A stretch of 64,000 nucleotides of DNA from Triticum aestivum (GCF_018294505.1 NC_057810.1:208276113-208340112), one strand, 5' to 3'; positions 8,901 through 19,613 are shown, counted from the first letter of the stretch. The notes: generated from the sequence alone by a model not told the origin. Numbers and translations are program-made.

Positions 8901-11900
8901 AAACTTGGCATGTATGCCTACTATGGGCATGCCCACCCATTGGTAAAAGTTGTGGTCATTACAAAAATGTTCCAAAAAACACGATGCTCAACGTAGTGTG
9001 TCCGGGTAGGGCAGAAGGCTCTGTTTGAGACCATGTTGTTTCTTGACATTTGTCAAATGAACCCCAATTGTTTCCCCTTAGCTTGTATGACCAATTCATG
9101 GCATCATGCCAAGTTGTTTTGGTTTTTGGTAAATTTTGCATTTTGTAGAGTTTTCTCAGTCAAAAAAGGCCGATAAATGGACGAACGTGTCGCAACTTGC
9201 ATAGGGTGTCGGAAATCGTTCAAAGCTGGCATGAATGCGTACCATGGACATGCCCACCTGGTAGTAAAAGTTGGGGCCATTTTAAGAATGTTTGAAACTA
9301 GACCATGTTCAATGGAGGATGTTCGGGTAGTCCGGAAGGCTCTGTTGGAGAGCACATTGTTTATCAACATCCTTGAATTGACCCCAATTTTTTATAGCCT
9401 TATATCACAAATTCAAGGCACCATGCCAAGTTGTTTGTTTTTTCGACAAGTTTTACATTTTCTAGAGTTTTCGTAGTTGAAAAAGCCCGATAAAATCATC
9501 GGATGTGATGCAACTTGCATACGGTGTGGGAATTCATTCCAACCTAGTATGGATGCCTACCATGGGCATGCCCACCTTAGAGAAAAGTTTAGGGTTATTT
9601 CATGCACGTCCAAAACTAGACATGTTCAACGGAGGGTGTTCGGATATGCCAGAAGGGCCCGTTTGAGAACATGTTTCTTTCAGCATCCATCAAATGACCC
9701 CATTTTTTCCATGAGCTTGTATAACCAATTGAAGTCACCATGCCAAGTTGATTTAGTTTTCGACAAATCTTGCATTTTTGGAGTTTTATAGGTGAAAAGT
9801 GGCCGATAAATGGCTGGACATGATGCAACTTGCATACGGCATCAGAATTTATTTAAACCTATCATGGACGACAACCATGGGCATGCCCACCCGCTGACAA
9901 AAGTTGGGGTCATTAAAAAAAGTCCAAAACTAGACCATGTTCAACACAGGGTGTCTGGGTAGGCCAAAAGGCTCTGTTTGAGAGCATGTTGTTTCCTGAG
10001 ATCCTTTAATTGACCCCCAGATTCTTTTTATAGCCATGTATCACCAATTCAAGGCACCATGCTAAGTTGTTTGGGTTTTTGATAAGTTTGCATTTTCTAG
10101 AGTTTTTCTCGTTCAAAAAAGCCCGATGAATGGTCGGACATAACACAACTTGCATATGTTGTCGAAAATCGTTCAAATCTAGCATGGATGCCTCCATAGG
10201 AATGCCCACTTGCTTGAAAAAGTTGGATTTATTTCATGCATGTCCAAAAGTAGACCATGTTCAACAGAGAGTGTTCGGGTAGGCTAGAAGGGTCCGTTGG
10301 TGAGCATGTAATTTAACCTAATTTGAATAATTATGTTATTTGCAATTACCGTCATTATAAATCAATATGAACATTTTCTTATGTCCTAACCATTTCCTAA
10401 AAAATTTCAACAATTTTTGAATTCAAAATTATGTATAAAAGTTTTACAAACTCGAACACTTTTTCCAACATTGTTGAACAAATCCTAACAATAGATGAAA
10501 ATTCCGAATAAAAATTGCAAAACATATACTTTCAAGAAAATTATCTACTTTGGTTGAAACGTATTCATAAATTTGTGAACAAACAATTCAAAAAATGCGA
10601 ACATTTTTTTAGGTTCCCGAATAATTATTAAAATTTTAGACAATATGTAAAAACAAGAATTTTTTGGATATTCCAGACAATATTTTAAATTTTGAAAAGT
10701 TTTCGAAAAAAAATAAATTTCAAAAAGGAGAAAATGAATTAACAAATTAACAAAAGAAAACTCAAAAATGAAAAATAAAAAATGCTTAAGGCTTGGCCTA
10801 GCTAGGTGACGGTATCGCTCCTGTCGGGTGCCTGATGGGCCGATCCAAGCATTCGGGGTTTGAAAAAGTTCACAAAATTTTGAAAAAAAATGTTCACAGA
10901 TTTGAAAATTTTCGCAGATTTTAAAGAAAATCACTAAAAAAAGTTCAGTGATTTTGAAACTAAAGTTCCCGAATTTGTTGTTTTAGTCGGGTTTCAAAGT
11001 AAGTTCAGGAATTTGAAAAAAGTTCATAGGTTTTGATAAAAAAAAGTTCACAAAAGCTGATAAGAGTTAGTGGATTTGGAAAACATTCATGTATTTGAAA
11101 AAAAGTTCACACATTCGGAAAAAATTCATGGATTTAGAAAAAGTTCAAAAATTTAGAAAATGTTCATGAGTTTGAAAGATTCATGAATTTAAGAAAAATC
11201 ACGACGTTAAATTTTTTTTTTGAATTTTGAAAATGGAAAAAATAAATGAAAAAAGGAAGAGAAAAGAAAAGAAAAACAGAAGAAAAAACCGCTCGAATCA
11301 AAAATAAAGAATACAAAAGAAAGTTGTGCTTTAGCATTGATTTGAAGAAGGAAAAAGAAGTAAACTGGGCACATCGGGTCAGTTGCCTGACTTGTTTAAT
11401 AATGTTGCACTTAACCGGGAGGTCAGGAGTTGGAATCATGTGCCCGCACTTTTTTTTTTGAGATTTAACAGAAAAGAAAAAGAGTAAATGGGACCAAGCA
11501 GAAGTGTTATTTATTTATTTTTGAATATCATATTTGCATCAGTCGGTATTTCTAGATTCTACTTGAGTGGAAGTATATCTTATAGCTAACCAGTATACGA
11601 TGTGGTAGTGAGGACCGTCGTTTTGGAGCCCGGGCTCATCTACACCCCTCCATAAATAGTAAAAATAGAAAAGATAGCAAAATTATTTTTAAAAAATTGT
11701 TATCTTTTGACATCCAAGTTGCTTGTGCGCTAGGAGCGTGCGAATTTTCATAGTGAAACAACGTTTAAGGAGCTGTAGTAAAAAAAAGGCTCTCAATAAA
11801 ACTTAGAAAAAAGACACTTTGAAGGCCTGATTTTGTATTTACTTTGTAGAGCTCCTTGATTATCATTTCACCATGACAATTTGCATGCTCCTAGCGCACT

Positions 11901-14900
11901 CGGGCATCCGGGATGCCAAATAATTTCAGTTTTTTTTCTTACTATTTTTTTAATTTTACTGTTTGTTTGGAACAAATGGGCGTCGGCTCATTTATGGATT
12001 ACCGCTGTGGAAATTTGCTTTACATACTACCCCCTCCGTCCTAGTATAATATAAGAGCGTTTTGATACTGATGTAGTGTAGTGTCAAAAACCCTATTATT
12101 ATGGGACTGAGTGAGTAACAAATATGAAAGGAAAATCATGCTCCTAGCTTGTATGCCAAACCCTGCACCGCCACCGAGAGTGACAGAAGAATGTGTGCAG
12201 GGTGTCTGCGTAAAAATGATCGCTGCTGGCGCCGAGCATACTACGGCCATAACAGAAGATGGCCATCTCTACGGATGGGGCTGGGGTCGATATGGCAACC
12301 TAGGTCTCAGCGACCGCGACGACCGATCAGTCCCGGAAAAGGTTTCTTCCGTTGAGGTGGGTAATCTTTTGCGGAATCTTCTCCCGATACTGTGCTAATT
12401 CAACTGTCTACTGTAAAGTTCCTGCGTTCTGAACAAGTGCTTGTGTCATTCCCTTGTAAACTCTTAATCTTCCAGGGAGAAAAGATGGCGCTTGTTGCAT
12501 GTGGGTGGCGCCACTCGGTCACTGTGTCGTCGTCTGGTGGTCTGTACACCTACGGGTGGAGCAAGTATGGCCAGCTAGGCCATGGTGATTTCGAGGACCA
12601 TCTGGTTCCACGCAAGCTCGAGGCCCTCAAAGACGTTTCCATTTCTCAGGTACTAAGGGCAACTCTAATCTTAATGGGCAACTCTAATTGATCCAAAAAA
12701 CATGTGGGTGGCGGGGCAGCGCTCGGAGGCGGCGCGTGGCAGCGGCAGCACAGAGGCGAGTGGCGGTGCGGTGTGGAGGCGACATGGCATGGCGGCGGCG
12801 ACATGGCATGGTTGCAGCCCGTCAACATTTTATGGAAAGACCATCTTCCCGTAAATGTGAGGGGAGTTGGGGGCAATCATACGATCCCATAAAAATTCTG
12901 GGTTTACTTTGAGCTATTGGAGGGCTATTTGTGCCTCAACTTCCCTAGATTTTTAAAGGATACATGAGCTGTTAGAGTTTCTCTAATTGATCCCCAATAT
13001 ATTTTAAAATCCTATAAAATGCATGATCCTTGGTTTACTCAAAGAAGGGATGCTACTGGAACTACAAAACGAACTCATAAAGCACATGTGGCAATTTGCC
13101 AGGGAAGAATAACAATTTCATCTATCATCATTCAGACCATTTGTTGATTTTTCTTAGTACACGATTCATTCTCGGATAATTTGTTATGTTGGAATTCAAA
13201 GTTTTTTTTTGGACAATAAGTTTGGAATATCGTTGAAATATTTGAATGATTTACATGAAAGTTTGAATTAATAAGTTACCAAAAAGTGGGTGAAATGGAC
13301 TTGAAGTTAGCAAAAGGAAGTGAGAACTAGTGAAATAGAAGTTTTAGGGATTTAAGTTTTGGGGTTCGATTAGAATGTAGCCAAAAACATGGAATATTTT
13401 AGGGTTAGGTTTTCGAAACGGGGTTTTGTGAGTTAATTTTTGAGGATCGATTAGAGTTACCATAATACAGCATACCAAGCTTCCATAATGGTTTTTACTA
13501 GGGTCCACTTGCTAGAACTTGGAATGGGAGCCTTGGCGCAGTGGTAAAACCGTTGCCTTGTGACCATGAGGTCACGGGTGCAAGTCCTGGAAACAGCCTC
13601 TTACAGAAACGTAGGGAAAGGCTGCGTACAACAGACTCAAAGTGGTCGGATCCATTCCCGGACCCTGCGCAAGCGGGAGCTACATGCACCGGGCTAGCCA
13701 CTTGCTAGAACTTGGGGAAATTGTCCTTTAAGGGTTATGTTTTTTGAAAAGCTTCAGTGCCTGTTTGATTCATAGGATTTAAAAAACAGGAGTAGGAAAA
13801 ACTCATGAATAGGATAGGATTGCATGTGGAAAGTAGAGGATTATGAGAACACGAAAATTTGTAGAAGCGAGTGTTTGATTTGCAGGAATACGAAAAACAC
13901 AGGAATCCTAAAAGTTATGGTTAAATTAAGGGTAAAACATACTGGAAGGTAAGATGGAGTTAATATTGTGCTACTTATGACATTTATCTTATTCTTTGTG
14001 GGCATGAATGTAAAAAGGAGGCTCGAGTGGGTTGCAATTCTTTTGTTTTTCCATTGGAACTCTACCCAAAGGATAAATTCCTCCGTTTTTCCTATGGTCC
14101 ATTTCTTTGAATCAAATGCATGAATAATATTACCATATGAATATTTCCTATTTATGTACTTTTTCTCGATTTTCCTTGTGAATCAAAGGAATGGTTCAGG
14201 AAGACATGATCTGGTGGTGTAGATTGCAGGTGGGTGGAGGCATACAATGGCAGTCGCTTCAGATGGGAAACTCTACGGATGGGGGTGGAACAAGGTGATT
14301 AGTCATATACTCAAATTTTTCTTCATATTATATGATCCCCCTTATCTGCATTAATCTAAATTTCATTAATAAGTTCTTATATATGAACATCAATTCATTT
14401 GGTCGTTAAATATGATGTTCACCATTCTATTCTGTGAGTACGCATCTTTGCTATTGTATAATGTGATTCATAGAACATAGAGAAATGACAGGTGAGGACT
14501 TGATCTCCTTATTATGCATCTTTAGAAGTTCTCACCTCTTTGGAAATCCATCTGTTATTCTTTTGCCTTGCCATAAGTCCATAACCAACCCACCGTTTCA
14601 GCTTGCTACCAAACACAACTGCCAACACACAGAAGCATGTTCGATAAGGAAAACCCACCGAAAGCGTGAGCGTTATGCTATATGTCAATGCTAGCAACCT
14701 GTATCCAATTCATTATCTGCTGCTGGTCTTGTTTTGGTTAGCGATTTAGCTTGAAAAACTAAAGTTGTAAAGTGAAGGAAAACTAGTCTTTTTTTTCGAA
14801 AAGGGGGACTCCCCGGCCTCTGCATCTGAACGATGCATACGTCCACATTTATAGATAAAAAGAGGTTCAACAAGGTCTTATAGTCTGAAAACAATAAAAA

Positions 14901-16490
14901 ACGGCAAGCTCACAAAGAGCCACAACGTCAAAAACAGAAGGCCCAAAAGCCACAACCGGCTGGCATAACAAAGATAGGTAAACTAATCGCCTATCCTATT
15001 ACATGACCGCCATCCAAACCGGTTGAAGATATCCCGCGCTACCATCTCCCACCGGATAGATCCAGTAACCAAACGCTCCCTGGCCTCCGTCGGAGTGAGT
15101 AAGGGCCACATACGAATCAGCGCAGTAGCTCGGAATAAAACCTGCAAAAAATGAATAGTTATTGTTCTGTTAAAAGCCAAATCATTTCTGCAGTTCCAAA
15201 TTGCCCATAACAACGCACATACTCCTACACGAATGTGTCTAGCTGTTTCGGACTCTATCCCAACAAGCCACGTTCCAAATAACGTACTGACCGAATTCGG
15301 AAGAGTAATGTTAAAGGCAATTTGCACCGCGTGCCACAAAACTCCCGCCAACGGGCAATCAAAGAAGAGGTGCTTGATAGTTTCGTCCCGATCACAAAAA
15401 CTAGTCTGGTTACATCTTGTTATCACCTCTCTTCTTGTCCTGACCCATATTTTTAATATGTAGTTTGGCCAAGTTGGTGTCGGCGATAACATAGATCACT
15501 GTTCCCCCGTGGAGGTGAATTTCCCCGACGAACAGGTACGTGAAGTTTATTTGCACAATCTTTTGCTTATATAAATTACTTAAATGATGTGGTTGTGGCT
15601 TGGGGCTACAACATTTATGACATGTTCCATTAAATCATGTGAAGATGCATTCGACATTTGATGCTATGATATACTCCTTCCGTCCGAAAATACTTGTCAT
15701 CAAAATGGATAAAAAGAGATGTATCTAGAACTAAAATACATCTAGATACATCCTTTTTTATTTATTTTGATGACAAGTATTTCCAGACGGAGGAAGTAGT
15801 TTCGTTCTTTAGTCTCATTTACATATGGGTATGTGGATTGCAGAAAATTGCACAGGTTGCCTGTGGATGGAGGCATACTCTTGCCCTGACAGAAAACAAG
15901 AATGTTTTCTCATGGGGTAGGGTTGCCAGTGGACAGCTTGGTCATGGTGAAATAATCGACAGGTAAACATTTATCAAGTACATGTTGTTGCTCTTTCTTT
16001 TTGACGAGGTACTTGTCAGTTGCCACTCAGACCGCGCCAATCAATCTTTTTCTTATATATAACGTACGATAAATGAATCGACAAAACGGTTGCACCTCGT
16101 TAAGGAACACACCCAAGATGATCGATGCCCTGAGCCTGGACGGGTCTGCTTGCAAGCAGCTGGAGTCATCAAACGCTGTTCCAATGATAGGTTTGCATTT
16201 ACATGAAGGTCTGCTGGAAAGTCTGTGCACATGCATTTCCTCATGTTCAGTTTACGACATGTCTTCATATTTTCAGCTAAAGTCTGGGTCCCTCCTTCGA
16301 AGCGATTCGCCATCGTCCCCGAGGAGAATGTGAGCAAGCTGCTTTAAAAGAATATTGTCATGTGGATCGTCTACTACGGAGCACCGTCACTGATACGCCA
16401 CTTCACATTTTCTGTTTCCAGGTTAGTAAACCAGGCAATGGAACCGACAAGCACGCGCCTGAAGGCGATGCCAAGAGGATGCGCGTCTGA
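5922..16490 (+). CDS. UVR8: UV-B photoreceptor UVR8 (RCC1-repeat beta-propeller), 12 exons
   Basis: UVR8 is a seven-bladed RCC1-type propeller. It senses UV-B through tryptophans at the dimer face, then becomes a monomer and signals via COP1 to HY5. Exons read here: 5922-6027, 6127-6312, 7039-7185, 7297-7378, 12201-12356, 12476-12649, 14223-14294, 15464-15535, 15844-15962, 16105-16190, 16277-16329, 16422-16490. All introns fit GT-AG. Counting one missing base, this gives 440 codons, the length of Arabidopsis UVR8. The three GWRH(T/S) motifs place Trp at 237, 289 and 341, matching known Trp 233, 285 and 337 with an offset of four. The C-terminal Val-Pro pair that contacts COP1 is at 414-415. 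Exon 2 lacks one base near 6200 (after GDSEDRP), so the frame as given stops early; this is either a real lesion or a sequence error. The first motif reads GWRHS instead of GWRHT. Introns 2, 4, 6, 7 and 8 hold transposable elements. Confidence 0.93.
6321..6944 (-). mobile_element. hAT-like MITE, copy 2 (UVR8 intron 2)
   Basis: This 624-bp element is of the same family as 5150-5799 but inverted, with TCACCCTGTGC/GCACAGGGTGA ends. The perfect 8-bp duplication is GTACGCCG (6313-6320 and 6945-6952). The left copy of that duplication is the splice donor of UVR8 exon 2, which ends at 6312. Without the insertion intron 2 would be only about 94 bp. No ORF is present. Confidence 0.9.
7780..11445. mobile_element. 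Foldback-like element with tRNA-like arm ends (UVR8 intron 4)
   Basis: Two diverged inverted arms face each other, about 7780-8660 and 10735-11445. The clearest match is left ggccaaggcctaag (about 8580) with the complement of right cttaaggcttggcc (about 10785), and it extends about 100 bases on each side. The arms are AT-rich, with many gaacatttttgaaa-like words. Near each outer end is a tRNA-like module with A- and B-box-like parts: minus strand about 7793-7850, plus strand about 11368-11440 (ggtcagttgcctgac ... aggtcaggagttggaatc). The centre holds the 318-bp tandem array. No transposase or clear target duplication was found, so the class is open. Confidence 0.55.
8905..10315 (+). repeat. 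318-bp tandem repeat, about 4.4 diverged copies
   Basis: The word gcccac(c/t) recurs at 8931, 9252, 9570, 9885 and 10204, spacings of 321, 318, 315 and 319 bp. Each unit also carries atgccaagttg(t/a)tt, agagtttt and a cgcaacttgcat-like word in the same order. Units have diverged by substitutions and small indels. Three of five carry the perfect palindrome GGGCATGCCC. Short open frames inside are by-products. The array lies at the centre of the intron-4 foldback. Confidence 0.8.
11625..11995. mobile_element. MITE-like inverted repeat (UVR8 intron 4)
   Basis: The left part (gcgctaggagcgtgcgaatt near 11730, then an aaggagctgtag word) matches the complement of the right part (aattgtcatggtg, gcgctaggagcatgc) near 11870-11905. 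The outer ends share ggctcat and runs of similar AT-rich sequence. This gives a hairpin-forming element of about 370 bp. No target duplication could be fixed. Confidence 0.55.
12030..12115. mobile_element. Stowaway-like MITE (UVR8 intron 4)
   Basis: The left end ccccctccgtcc and right end gggactgagtgag are degenerate versions of the Stowaway CTCCCTCCGTCC terminal repeat, with TA on each side (12028-12029, 12116-12117). At 86 bp it is a short copy. It ends 85 bases before UVR8 exon 5. Confidence 0.8.
12657..12983. mobile_element. Harbinger/Tourist-type MITE next to UVR8 exon 6 donor
   Basis: The left end is GGGCAACTCTAAT and the right end is the complement of GAGAAACTCTAAC. TAA flanks both sides (12654-12656, 12984-12986), as in PIF/Harbinger-derived MITEs. 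The core at 12705-12830 is strongly GC-rich with ggcggcg words, unlike the surrounding intron. The element starts only seven bases after the last base of exon 6. Confidence 0.65.
13523..13697 (+). mobile_element. Au SINE (UVR8 intron 6)
   Basis: The tRNA-derived head is clear: gggagccttggcgcagtgg with an A-box, and ggtcacgggtgcaagtcc as B-box. The body ends gggagctacatgcaccggg, as in the Au SINE family known from wheat and Aegilops. A perfect 18-bp target duplication CCACTTGCTAGAACTTGG flanks it (13505-13522, 13698-13715). It is non-coding and mobilised by LINE enzymes. Confidence 0.93.
14790..15396 (-). mobile_element. 5'-truncated LINE (UVR8 intron 7)
   Basis: The poly-A tail appears as a T-run on the + strand at 14789-14796. 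Reading leftwards from about 15395 the minus strand codes for the LINE C-terminus with a zf-RVT motif ([15 protein letters not shown]) and an [10 protein letters not shown] segment. It is flanked by the duplication AAAACTAGTCT (14779-14789, 15397-15407), which fixes the 5' truncation point. The apparent longer minus ORF 14983-15492 runs past this boundary into intron and exon 8 and is not real in full. The insertion leaves 56 bases before exon 8. Confidence 0.85.
15674..15796. mobile_element. Stowaway MITE (UVR8 intron 8)
   Basis: The ends ctccttccgtccgaaaatac and the matching complement gtatttccagacggaggaag form long inverted repeats of a 123-bp foldback. TA flanks it on both sides (15672-15673, 15797-15798). 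The outer words gacaagtattt and atacatc are typical of Triticeae Stowaway copies. Confidence 0.9.
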
Positions 16491-16659
16491 GCATATGTCC
16501 TCATTCCACCCTCCTTGGTCACCTATCAGTAATTCAGTATACAAATAAGCTTATTAGCTTGGACAATTTTCTCCTTCACCATCTAATAGTATACAACTAC
16601 ATGGTGCCCAGTTTTAGAGCATTGTCTTCATCCTGAAGTATGATGTATTTAATGATGTA
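16491..16659 (+). other. UVR8 3' flank / probable 3' UTR
   Basis: This follows the UVR8 stop codon TGA at 16488-16490. No further coding potential is seen. The first 95 bases (about 16490-16590; words ccaccctccttgg, ctatcagta, ttctccttcaccatcta) recur in diverged form at 18475-18570. No clear poly-A signal was identified. Confidence 0.5.
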
Positions 16660-16718
16660 CTCCCTCCGTACATCTAGATACATTCATTTCAATGACAAGT
16701 ATTTCGGGACGGAGGGAG
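16660..16718. mobile_element. Short Stowaway MITE downstream of UVR8
   Basis: It starts ctccctccgtac and ends gggacggagggag, flanked by TA (16658-16659, 16719-16720). At 59 bp it is an internally deleted copy related to the one at 15674-15796; it keeps the atctagatacat and gacaagtattt words. Confidence 0.85.
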
Positions 16719-16720
16719 TA

Positions 16721-17104
16721 CTTTAGAGTCTAGTGGTTTCAAAAGGTATTGACCAAGGTGGGCGGCCGCTTGTTAAATTTTCAGTTAAAGGGAACCTCCC
16801 GATTCTGGTAATTTGTAAAAGCATAATAAAATAATAAGTTTTGTTAATTCTCACACAGCTGAGGAATAACAAAGTCTTAATCATTCATGGTTGTTATATT
16901 CAGAGCAATTAATTGAGGGGTATCCCTTGCGGGAGCCCCTCAAGGGTCACGTGTCATGTGTTGGTCGCTTCCTCCGAATTTTATTTTATATTTATTTTTA
17001 TGCATTTTTAGGTTTTAAATAATTTTTTTTGGTTTTTTCAGCCTTTCGGTTTCGCCTGGTTTTCCCTAAATTTTGGATGAATTGGTACATAGTATTCGCT
17101 TCCA
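16721..17104. other. Gene-free intergenic stretch
   Basis: AT-rich sequence without recognisable gene or repeat. A small palindromic tract is visible at 16917-16947 (gaggggtatcccttgcgggagcccctc in outline). Nothing else is supported. Confidence 0.4.
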
Positions 17105-18475
17105 CCAGTGTGTCTCTCAGAAAATGAAAAAAATGTGTTTTTTCGTAAGAGGCACGAATTTGTCTCTCGAAAAGAGAAAAAGACATGTTTTTTTTGTGAG
17201 AGGCACATATTTGCTTCTCGTGGATGGGGCTTGGGAACACTTGCACAGAGGAGGACATGGACTTCTTCTATGCCTCAACGACCATCATTTTGGGCAACGG
17301 TGCCAAAACACCTTTTTGGGATTCCCCATGGCTTCTTGGGCGGAAACCGAAGGACATTGACCCTTTGATTTATGAGGCCTCCACACGCAAGAACTGGAAG
17401 GTGCGTGAGGCCCTCCATGGAGATGCTTGGATTCTTAAGATCGGTCGCAACACCATCGTGTCCGGTGACCACATCCTCCAATTCTTCATGTTATGGATGC
17501 TTGTGCATGACCTACCCTTGGATCAACAAACTGACGATGACATTATTTGGAAACACGCCAACGACGGGTCCTACTCCGCGGCCACCTCCTACAAGGATCA
17601 GTTTCTTGGACTGGCACTTTCGCCCATGGACTTTATGATCTGGAAGGCTTGGGCCCCTCCTAAGATCAAGATTTTTGCTTGGTTGGCTATCCAAGACCGG
17701 ATTTGGACAGCCGACAGATTGGAGCGGCGCGGTTGGCAAAACTGTGGACTTTGCCCGCTTTGCAAGCGTGTTGGCGAGACGGGTGCACACCTCTTCTACA
17801 AATGCCGCTACACCATAAGGCTATGGAACTCGGTCATCCTTGAATTTGGTCTAGCGCACATGGACACCTCCTCTTGGCATTTGGATGGATCTGTTTTGGA
17901 ATGGTGGGAAAAGCGAACCTGCTTGCAAAACCCAAACCGACGAGCCTTGGCCTCACTTACAATGCTAGTCTCTTGGACGATTTGGAACGAGCGTAATGCT
18001 CGGGTCTTCCGACACAAGAGCGCACCGCCTCCGATCCTTCTTCGTGCTATCATCAACAATGTCAAGCTTTGGGTTCTCGCGGGAGCTAAAAAACTGGGGT
18101 GTATTCTTGTGCGCGAGTAGTTGCCATGCCGGGCATATGGGTCATTTGTAACACTCTAAAACACTTCTCTCTTATTTAATGAATGAGGCAAATCTTTTGC
18201 CTCCATTTCGATTTTTTTTCTTACTCGAGCTGTGCCTCTCGGAAAAGGAAAAAAACATGTTTTTTTCTTCTGCGAGAGGCACATATTTGCATCTTGTGGA
18301 GACACAATTTTGGATTCGCGAGAGGCATAAATCGAGGGCTTTTTTTCTTTCACGAGAGGCACATATTTGCTTCTCATGGAGGCATAGTTGTGGCTCCCGG
18401 AAAAGCAAAAAAAAACATATTTTTCTCTTTCGGGAGAGGCATAAATTTGCTTCTCGTAAATGCGAAGAGGATGTC
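17105..18475. repeat. Diverged 'gagaggcac' repeat tract, split by a LINE
   Basis: Words gagaggcac(a/g), gtgcctctcgg, aaaaacatgttttt and tttgcttctcgtgga recur in varying order at 17105-17222 and again at 18226-18475. The two blocks read as one degenerate tandem tract opened by the LINE at about 17223-18225. The short open frames on both strands are by-products of the repeat. Confidence 0.65.
17224..18180 (+). pseudogene. 5'-truncated LINE, C-terminal zf-RVT region
   Basis: A 298-codon frame (17224-18120) codes for the C-terminal part of a plant LINE ORF2. A Trp-rich segment (SPWLLGRKP, WKAWAPPKIKIFAWLA) leads to a zinc-binding zf-RVT motif (CPLCKRVGETGAHLFYKC) and ends with the common SWTIWNERNARVF. 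The endonuclease and reverse-transcriptase domains are absent, so it is a dead-on-arrival copy. The ATG is only the first Met after the truncation point. About 60 bases of 3' UTR follow, ending near ttttgcctccatttc. No target duplication could be fixed in the repetitive flanks. Confidence 0.8.
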
Positions 18476-18570
18476 TCTAAGCATACGTTCTTCTACCACC
18501 CTGCTTGGACATCTATCAGTATACAATAAGCTAGCTTGGTCAACTTTCTCATTCACCATCTACTAATTTT
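18475..18570 (+). repeat. Second copy of UVR8 3'-flank sequence
   Basis: This aligns with 16490-16590 over about 95 bases: ctgcttggacatctatcag, gtatacaataagct, cttggtcaactttctc and attcaccatctactaat match the first copy with scattered differences. It ends where the minus-strand transposon ORF begins. Confidence 0.65.
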
Positions 18571-19443
18571 TGGATGGGGAGGCCGAGTGCTTACTTGCCT
18601 TGAGTTGAAAGAGCCTCTGACAGAGATGCGCGTGCTGTATCACCGTGAAGTTGTAATTCAGGCCAGGGCGGAGCCTCATGATGCCGGCCGCATTCTTGTA
18701 GTCCCAGGCCGGTCTCTCCTTGTTGTCTAGAGGAGCAATGCGGCGGCGGATGAAATCGGCCCCGATCATCTCGAGCGTGAGCCCGGCTGAGGTGAGGTGG
18801 TGGATCCTGGTGGTGGTGATCGTGAGCTTCCCGTCATCAGCATCAAGCTCGCCCCAGTCGTTGCCGCGGACCGGCGGCTTCCGACGGACCTCGCAGAACT
18901 CTTGCGGATCCTTCTCCTCAATCCAGCACCACCGGCCCCGCCATTCGTCCCACTTGTCCTTTGTGGAGCCCTCCGGGTACGTGCCCTTGCTAAGAGCCCT
19001 CGGGATCCAAGTGACGCACCCAAAGATGGCGCCGCCTGCCTGGATGCGGGGGACGAAGTAGTGGCGAAAGAGTGCGGTGTTGGGATGCACCCCGGCAAAG
19101 CCCTCGCAGAGGTGGGCGAAGAAGGCCATGCATGCCACGACATTTGGCGTAAAATCCAAAAGATGGAAGCCGTAGGTGTGCATGATGTCATTGAAGAAGT
19201 CGGAGAAAGGGGGGCAGAGCCAGCAGGAGAAGTAATCAACGAAGAAAGGGTATTTGTGAGGACATGGCTTGGCGAAGGGGCCGGGGATGATCTTCGTGGC
19301 AGGATGCCCTGAGGGTGAGCGCGTCAACTGTCGAGATGAAGAGGGCGTGCTTCTTCCACAGCTTCACCAACTCTCTCTCTGGCACTTCCTTCCCCTCGGC
19401 GGCCTTGGTCGCGCCCTTGCCCTTTCTTGCTTTGGGCGCCATG
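18563..19443 (-). pseudogene. Transposon ORF with 'putative gypsy-type transposon' (Transposase_28-like) domain
   Basis: The minus strand starts at an ATG at 19443 (MAPKARKGKGATKAAEGKE), basic and Lys-rich. The frame breaks near 19320 and continues in another frame to 18563. That second part has features I associate with PF04195: GFHLLDFTPNVVACMAFFAHL, CEGFAGVHPNTALFRHYF and a W-rich WDEWRGRWCWIEE block. The molecular function of this family is unknown; it is common in grass transposons. It is cut at its C-terminal side where the UVR8-flank copy begins. The frameshift and truncation make it a pseudogene. Confidence 0.65.
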
Positions 19444-19604
19444 GCGGCTGAGAATAGGCGAGGGATCAAGAAGCAATGGAAGCGTGACAGCGACAAGCAG
19501 AAGCGAGAGGCTCTGGTTTGTGCTCGAGGAAGAAGAGGGGAATAACGGTTCCTAGATTGGGAAGGGCATAGAGGGTAAATGAGCAACGCCTCTGCGGATT
19601 CCTC

Positions 19605-19613
19605 TTTTTATGG
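19605..19613 (-). promoter_or_regulatory. TATA-like box before the minus-strand transposon ORF
   Basis: On the minus strand the sequence reads ccccATAAAAAgagg, about 165 bases upstream of the ATG at 19443. Position and composition fit a promoter for that ORF. Inference only. Confidence 0.3.

Noticed and set aside
11368..11440. tRNA gene
   Set aside because: A- and B-box-like words are present but no cloverleaf with paired acceptor stem could be made; called a tRNA-like module.
14983..15492. 169-codon minus-strand ORF as a single gene
   Set aside because: Its 5' part crosses the LINE boundary and runs into UVR8 exon 8 and intron sequence; only 14983 to about 15395 is LINE.
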